Source of the DNA: Cyclina sinensis
Taxonomy: Eukaryota > Mollusca > Bivalvia > Venerida > Veneridae
DNA: 64,000 nucleotides
Reading direction: 5' to 3'
Assembly: GCA_012932295.1 (NCBI GenBank)
Contig: JAAONU010000004.1
Location: forward strand, 27,878,304 to 27,942,303
The position numbers and the translations under genes are program-made. Shown one piece after another: positions 60,301-64,000 of this stretch (positions are counted from its first letter, which is position 1; every line of letters begins with the position of its first letter). Below the pieces are notes generated by a model that ran no database searches, was not told the origin of the DNA, and was given only the letters and a program-made list of their open reading frames with translations.

Positions 60301-60640
60301 CCAGTGAACTGCTGATGGTGATATCTGCATATGATGCACCATCTACATCACATAAAGCCATATCCAATGACTTCAAGCGTCTCCTACACTACGCCATGTA
60401 TTCCAAGGACTACTTTCTGATTATTGGTGACTTCAGTCTCAGTCTTTCACAGTGTCAAGACCTCGAAAAGGAAGCTTCAAACAGTTGCTTCATACAGTTG
60501 GTTGAGCAGCCTATCCATGAACTTGGATCTATCCTGGATATTGGCTTCACTAACTACTTGGCTGGAAATTGTTGCATACCCAACATGCCTGTGTACTATT
60601 CCGACCACCACCTGATCTGTGTTCACATGAAAACATGAGA
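57337..60640 (+). pseudogene. Decayed Helitron/Helentron Rep-helicase with endonuclease domain
   Basis: Rolling-circle transposon protein, broken by many stops and frame changes. In order: a Cys-containing segment (IADGPTNVCCNCCRFLYRSA, 57360-57430) and the region EKQLVSKIIPFMKILSLP with LSDKYGSVRLYIRAHAVNSA, typical of the N-terminal region of Helitron proteins. Next the Helitron-like replication domain (58160-58500: FKMIRGIPQYWKQMQQNVLA, FGTYTFFLSGSVADF), the HUH motif HFH at 58739-58747 (GTAHFHSAILAKDAAALEID), and DDVIAFVDKYI with TCKKKKRMNCRFNF. The tyrosine motif, Walker A and most of the Pif1 helicase are missing (59190-59690). The helicase end is ALVITVHKAQGSTYEETLAV and HGLIYTMLSKSKSMDRLKL (59780-59960). 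Finally an exonuclease/endonuclease-like domain (60050-60640: SYLNIRSLNSHHEDL, FLIIGDF, SDHHLICVH). The order Rep-Hel-EN is that of Helentrons. Confidence 0.8.
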
Positions 60641-60795
60641 TATTTATTTGAATTACATGTGAATATTTTATTCATAACGGTACAGTCACTTAATAAGCAT
60701 GTGATTTTTTGATTATCTGTTGTATAAAACATACCTTCATCTATCATTAACAACAAACTATTGACTTAGATAACTTATTGTCAATATAAAATATA

Positions 60796-61579
60796 CGAGG
60801 GCTGTTCGATAAATTCGTGGAATTTTTATACTGAAAGTATTAATACTTGACGGATTCGATTGATATTTCAAATAAGTGAAGAACGACATGCATTCTACGG
60901 AATCTGCAATTTTCATATAAATATGTCAATACATAAAAAAGATACATACAAACGTTTGTAAACATACATCGCCGGGCGTCAAGTACAACTCGACATCAAC
61001 GTCGTTTACAGATCAAGCGATCGTCGCACTTTCTCCACATAATCGCCGTTAATGTTCACACATTTTCCTTTGCCTCGTCACCCACATGTTGAATGTGTCT
61101 ATTTACCACGCAAATGTCGAACAGGATACTCCCAAGTCATCAGATATTACAAGAACAGTTATCCGCCGGTCACCATTAACTATGTCCCGCACTTTGTCTA
61201 AAATTGATGTCGCCACAGTTGCCGGTCTTCCTTGACGTTGATCGTCTTCAAGTGATGTTCTACCTTTTGTAACGTGTTCATGCCACTTGTATACGAACGA
61301 TTTGCTGCAACTCTTTAATCATATCTACAGTTTCTTTAGGCGATTTACTAAGCCCAACACAAAACTTAATAACTGCGCGCAACTTCGTGTCTGCTGAACA
61401 CATCACAACTACAGAAACTTGCTTAGCACTGACGAGACGAAAACGGCGCTGTTAGAGTAACGGTAATTGCAACAACAACGTCCTTTCACGGAAATGACGT
61501 CAAGACATTATTTTAACGTCTGCTAAGTTCGCGTCAATTTTACTGTAAGAAAAATTCGAAATTTATCGAACAGCCCTCT
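60796..61579 (-). mobile_element. Internally deleted mariner relic with inverted ends and TA flanks
   Basis: Left end CGAGGGCTGTTCGATAAATT, right end complement of AGAGGGCTGTTCGATAAATT, with TA at 60794-60795 and 61580-61581. On the minus strand, near 61390, a start-like segment reads AVIKFCVGLSKSPKETVDMI, a mariner transposase N-terminus, then it breaks down. The catalytic part is missing, and the 784-bp length shows a large deletion. Not the same subfamily as 14128-15490. Confidence 0.8.
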
Positions 61580-62784
61580 TATATATTTTGGTTCTATTTA
61601 GTGTGACAATGCCCTTTTTGATAGAAGACTTTTATTTCTTATCAATAGTCTTACTTGTAATAAATTTGTTGCATTCCCTACTACACATACACTACAGGCA
61701 TTATTATTGTCACTTTATTGCTTCATACAGACTTAAAGACAACACACGAAGAACTTAAAAGCTCGGGGTTGCCAAACGATAACAACAACAACATCAACAT
61801 GACATTAAATGACAAAGTTTAAGGTAGTGCTGTTCAGATAAGACTGTACAACGACTGTAATTAATTCATAATCCTGTATAAACGTATTACGATCAGTTTA
61901 GGATAAAAGCAAGAAAATTAAATTGGTTTGTTGTTGTTGTTCTGAATGTATCCTATCCAGCTTTGTTTAACCATAGACAAAACTGAGAGGGCGCAACTGA
62001 TAACGTACCGTGCATCGAGAAAACTCAGAAAATCTGAGTTTATTTTCATTCCCATGCTCTTATCTTTGTTTTCTGCTTTATCTTCACTTATAACGAAAGC
62101 AGTTGGCAAGAGGCATACTCTTATGAACTTCATGCAAAAAGATTCATCACGTAATTGACCTAACTTTGATTTGACTGAACGACAATATGTGTTATAGGCA
62201 AAGCAAATTTAGTACTTACTGTTTTGTAAAACGAAGTCTTATCCTGAAGAACTGTTAAAACTTGAAAAAAACTTAAAAAATGAGTAACACAGAAAAGTAT
62301 CTGAAAAAGAGAAGACTTGATATAAATCACTCAAAATGGTATCAAGATATAATAACGTTGTGTGTTTGCAGAAATCGTTAATTTGATTATGGCGTCAAAC
62401 TGTGACGTCGTTTTTTTTTTGATGACGACAATTTGACCAGGTTGTTTATTTTATCCTGTCAATTATTTCATATTCGACCCGATAAAGGGGTGCCATATAA
62501 ATTTTGCCTTATACGGTACATGTTACGTCACGGACTACTTTTCTGTTTATAATCAGAAGGAAGTGACAAAATTGTTGTTATTACAATCAGAGACGAATTA
62601 AAAATAAGATATTTCAATATGTAGATCTTACAATATAGTGATCATTTAAGGAAATAACATTATTGAAACTTTGGACTATTTTTTGTGAATATGTACATCT
62701 GGCGGATAACCTTGACATTAGCCTTATTTGCAACACTTTAAAGATAGACTTTCAATATCTTTAGTAAATTATTTCCAAAATGTC

Positions 62785-62953
62785 AGATGTGACAGAATAA
62801 ATAGAATAATAGGTTAGTGTCTTAATTGAGAAAGTTTATCTGACTCGGCTGCGAAATTTCGGCTCACCCGATAAATTCCTACCCCTTGCCAGATATACTT
62901 TCTCATATTAAGACACTAACTTATTATTCTCTATTTCTCACGTCACGTCACAT
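62785..62953. mobile_element. Hairpin miniature element
   Basis: The left arm (ATGTGACAGAATAAATAGAA then TAATAGGTTAGTGTCTTAAT) is inverted on the right (TTAAGACACTAACTTATTATTC...CACGTCACATA). About 65 bp per arm. No coding sequence. Confidence 0.7.
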
Positions 62954-63711
62954 ATAAAGATGACAAAAGAAAGGACCTTTACAAGAACTGTATTCCGTGT
63001 GATCAAATGATTTCAAGAAAGCTAAATCAGTATTTGATGAATTCATTTAAGTATCTATGCAAGGGCTGTTACCAAAATTCACGGATTATATTTATCATGA
63101 TCTAAAACCAAACAGTCTAATTTGATTGGCCAAAAACTGAAGCCCCAGCTAAACTTATAAATGTATGTTCATCCTTCAAATTTAGGCATTTTCCATTTAT
63201 TCAATAGCAGGTAGGCCTTGTTATTTTGCAAATACGTCCTTGCATTTTTTTTCTTGTTGTTGACGTTTATTTACTCTTCTGAGATCACTTAGGTTAATCA
63301 ATCTCATTGAAGAGTCTGTTATCAAAAGAAAGATAGTTTAATACAAATTTGGTCAAATGTCAAGGGTCCCTTGCTCCTTCAAATCTATAATCTTTTGATA
63401 CTTGAAATTCACAGTTTATAGCTTCGGTTATACGCTTAGTTATGACATTATAAATTTTGTTTTACTTATCTTTTTCTAATGAAAGATGTATGCTAGTTCC
63501 TCTCTTTTTTGTGTGTTGGGGGCAACTATGTATCGCTGTATCAGTCCTCAGTGTGGCTTTCAATATGTACTTCTAATCACATTACTTAAAATTAAAATTA
63601 AGATCGAATAAACATTATTTCATTGTACTGTAAAAAGATTCATCGAGCGTTATCTAGGCACCTTGATAGCATATCACAGTTTAAGAATCAATAAGACTCA
63701 ATTATGAGTCC

Positions 63712-63909
63712 GTATTTCAATCAGCAGTGACTATACAATGCCACAGAAACTGTTCAGAGATGAAATAAATAAAACGGAGTGCGACTGAAAGCGAAACAAT
63801 TAAGCTTTTATTTCAATCTGCTGTGACTAAACAATGCTACAAAAACTTTATTTTAAAAGATGAGATAAACAAAACGGAGAGCGACTGAAAGCGAGACAAT
63901 TTATCTTTT
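63712..63909. repeat. Two-copy direct duplication of about 98 bp
   Basis: ATTTCAATCAGCAGTGACTA to CAATTAAGCTTTT is followed by a diverged copy ATTTCAATCTGCTGTGACTA to CAATTTATCTTTT. They share AAAACGGAG.GCGACTGAAAG. Confidence 0.75.
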
Positions 63910-64000
63910 TTATATCTGCACATTTTGGCTGGCTACTTGAGGGTTCATTATAACATATACGGCCCTGAAGGGAGTTACTTCTTTAAATGGTTTAGGTAAC

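Larger units (their letters stand above)
61582..64000. other. No gene recognised at the right end
   Basis: AT-rich. It includes a foldback element and a local duplication listed separately. Small ORFs around 61918-62158 and elsewhere have no motif. Confidence 0.35.

Overview
This is animal nuclear DNA: AT-rich, with long introns, GT/AG splice sites, and dense tRNA-derived SINEs, foldback elements and DNA transposons. The repeat types (tRNA-headed SINEs, CCGT-rich 'tccgtccgtccg' repeats, short-tailed LINE ends) together with an invertebrate-type ferroportin suggest a marine bivalve mollusc. That assignment is inference. No prokaryotic features are present.

Layout. (1) 1-12.4 kb, minus strand: a nearly complete ferroportin (SLC40A1-type) gene with coding exons at 4194-12407. 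A single exon of a second, closely similar ferroportin lies at 109-167, so the window starts inside a tandem ferroportin array. Its introns hold a decayed LINE and a 28-bp satellite. (2) 12.4-17.9 kb: a divergent intergenic region with two SINEs that have clean target-site duplications, a decayed mariner with both TIRs and its TA duplication, a hairpin element and a tRNA-like fragment. (3) 17.9-30.2 kb, plus strand: SMU1, a spliceosomal WD40 protein, in 13 coding exons. They total 513 aa once a 2-nt frameshift in exon 6 is allowed for. (4) 30.4-32.6 kb: dispersed repeats. (5) 33.2-46.4 kb, minus strand: two tandem genes for small secreted EF-hand proteins sharing a Cys/His-rich C-terminal tail, each with a TATA box and a probable 5' leader exon. 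A broken third copy lies between them. An internally deleted hAT transposon sits in intron 1 of the first. (6) 46.4-52.8 kb: hairpin and foldback elements, a SINE, microsatellites, no recognisable gene. (7) 52.8-60.7 kb, plus strand: a heavily decayed Helitron-like element of the Helentron kind. It keeps a KR-rich repeat region, a Cys-containing N-terminal region, Rep with the HUH motif, a Pif1 helicase C-terminus and an exonuclease/endonuclease-like domain; a protease-like ORF lies just upstream. (8) 60.8-64 kb: a second mariner relic, a hairpin element and a local duplication.

The host genes cover metal export (ferroportin), splicing (SMU1) and secreted calcium binding (the EF-hand pair). 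SMU1 is divergent from ferroportin and convergent with the EF-hand genes. I see no operon-like coupling. The points most worth checking are the loss of most iron-ligand residues in the ferroportin, the EF-hand mini-family with its pseudogene, the SMU1 frameshift and the Helentron.
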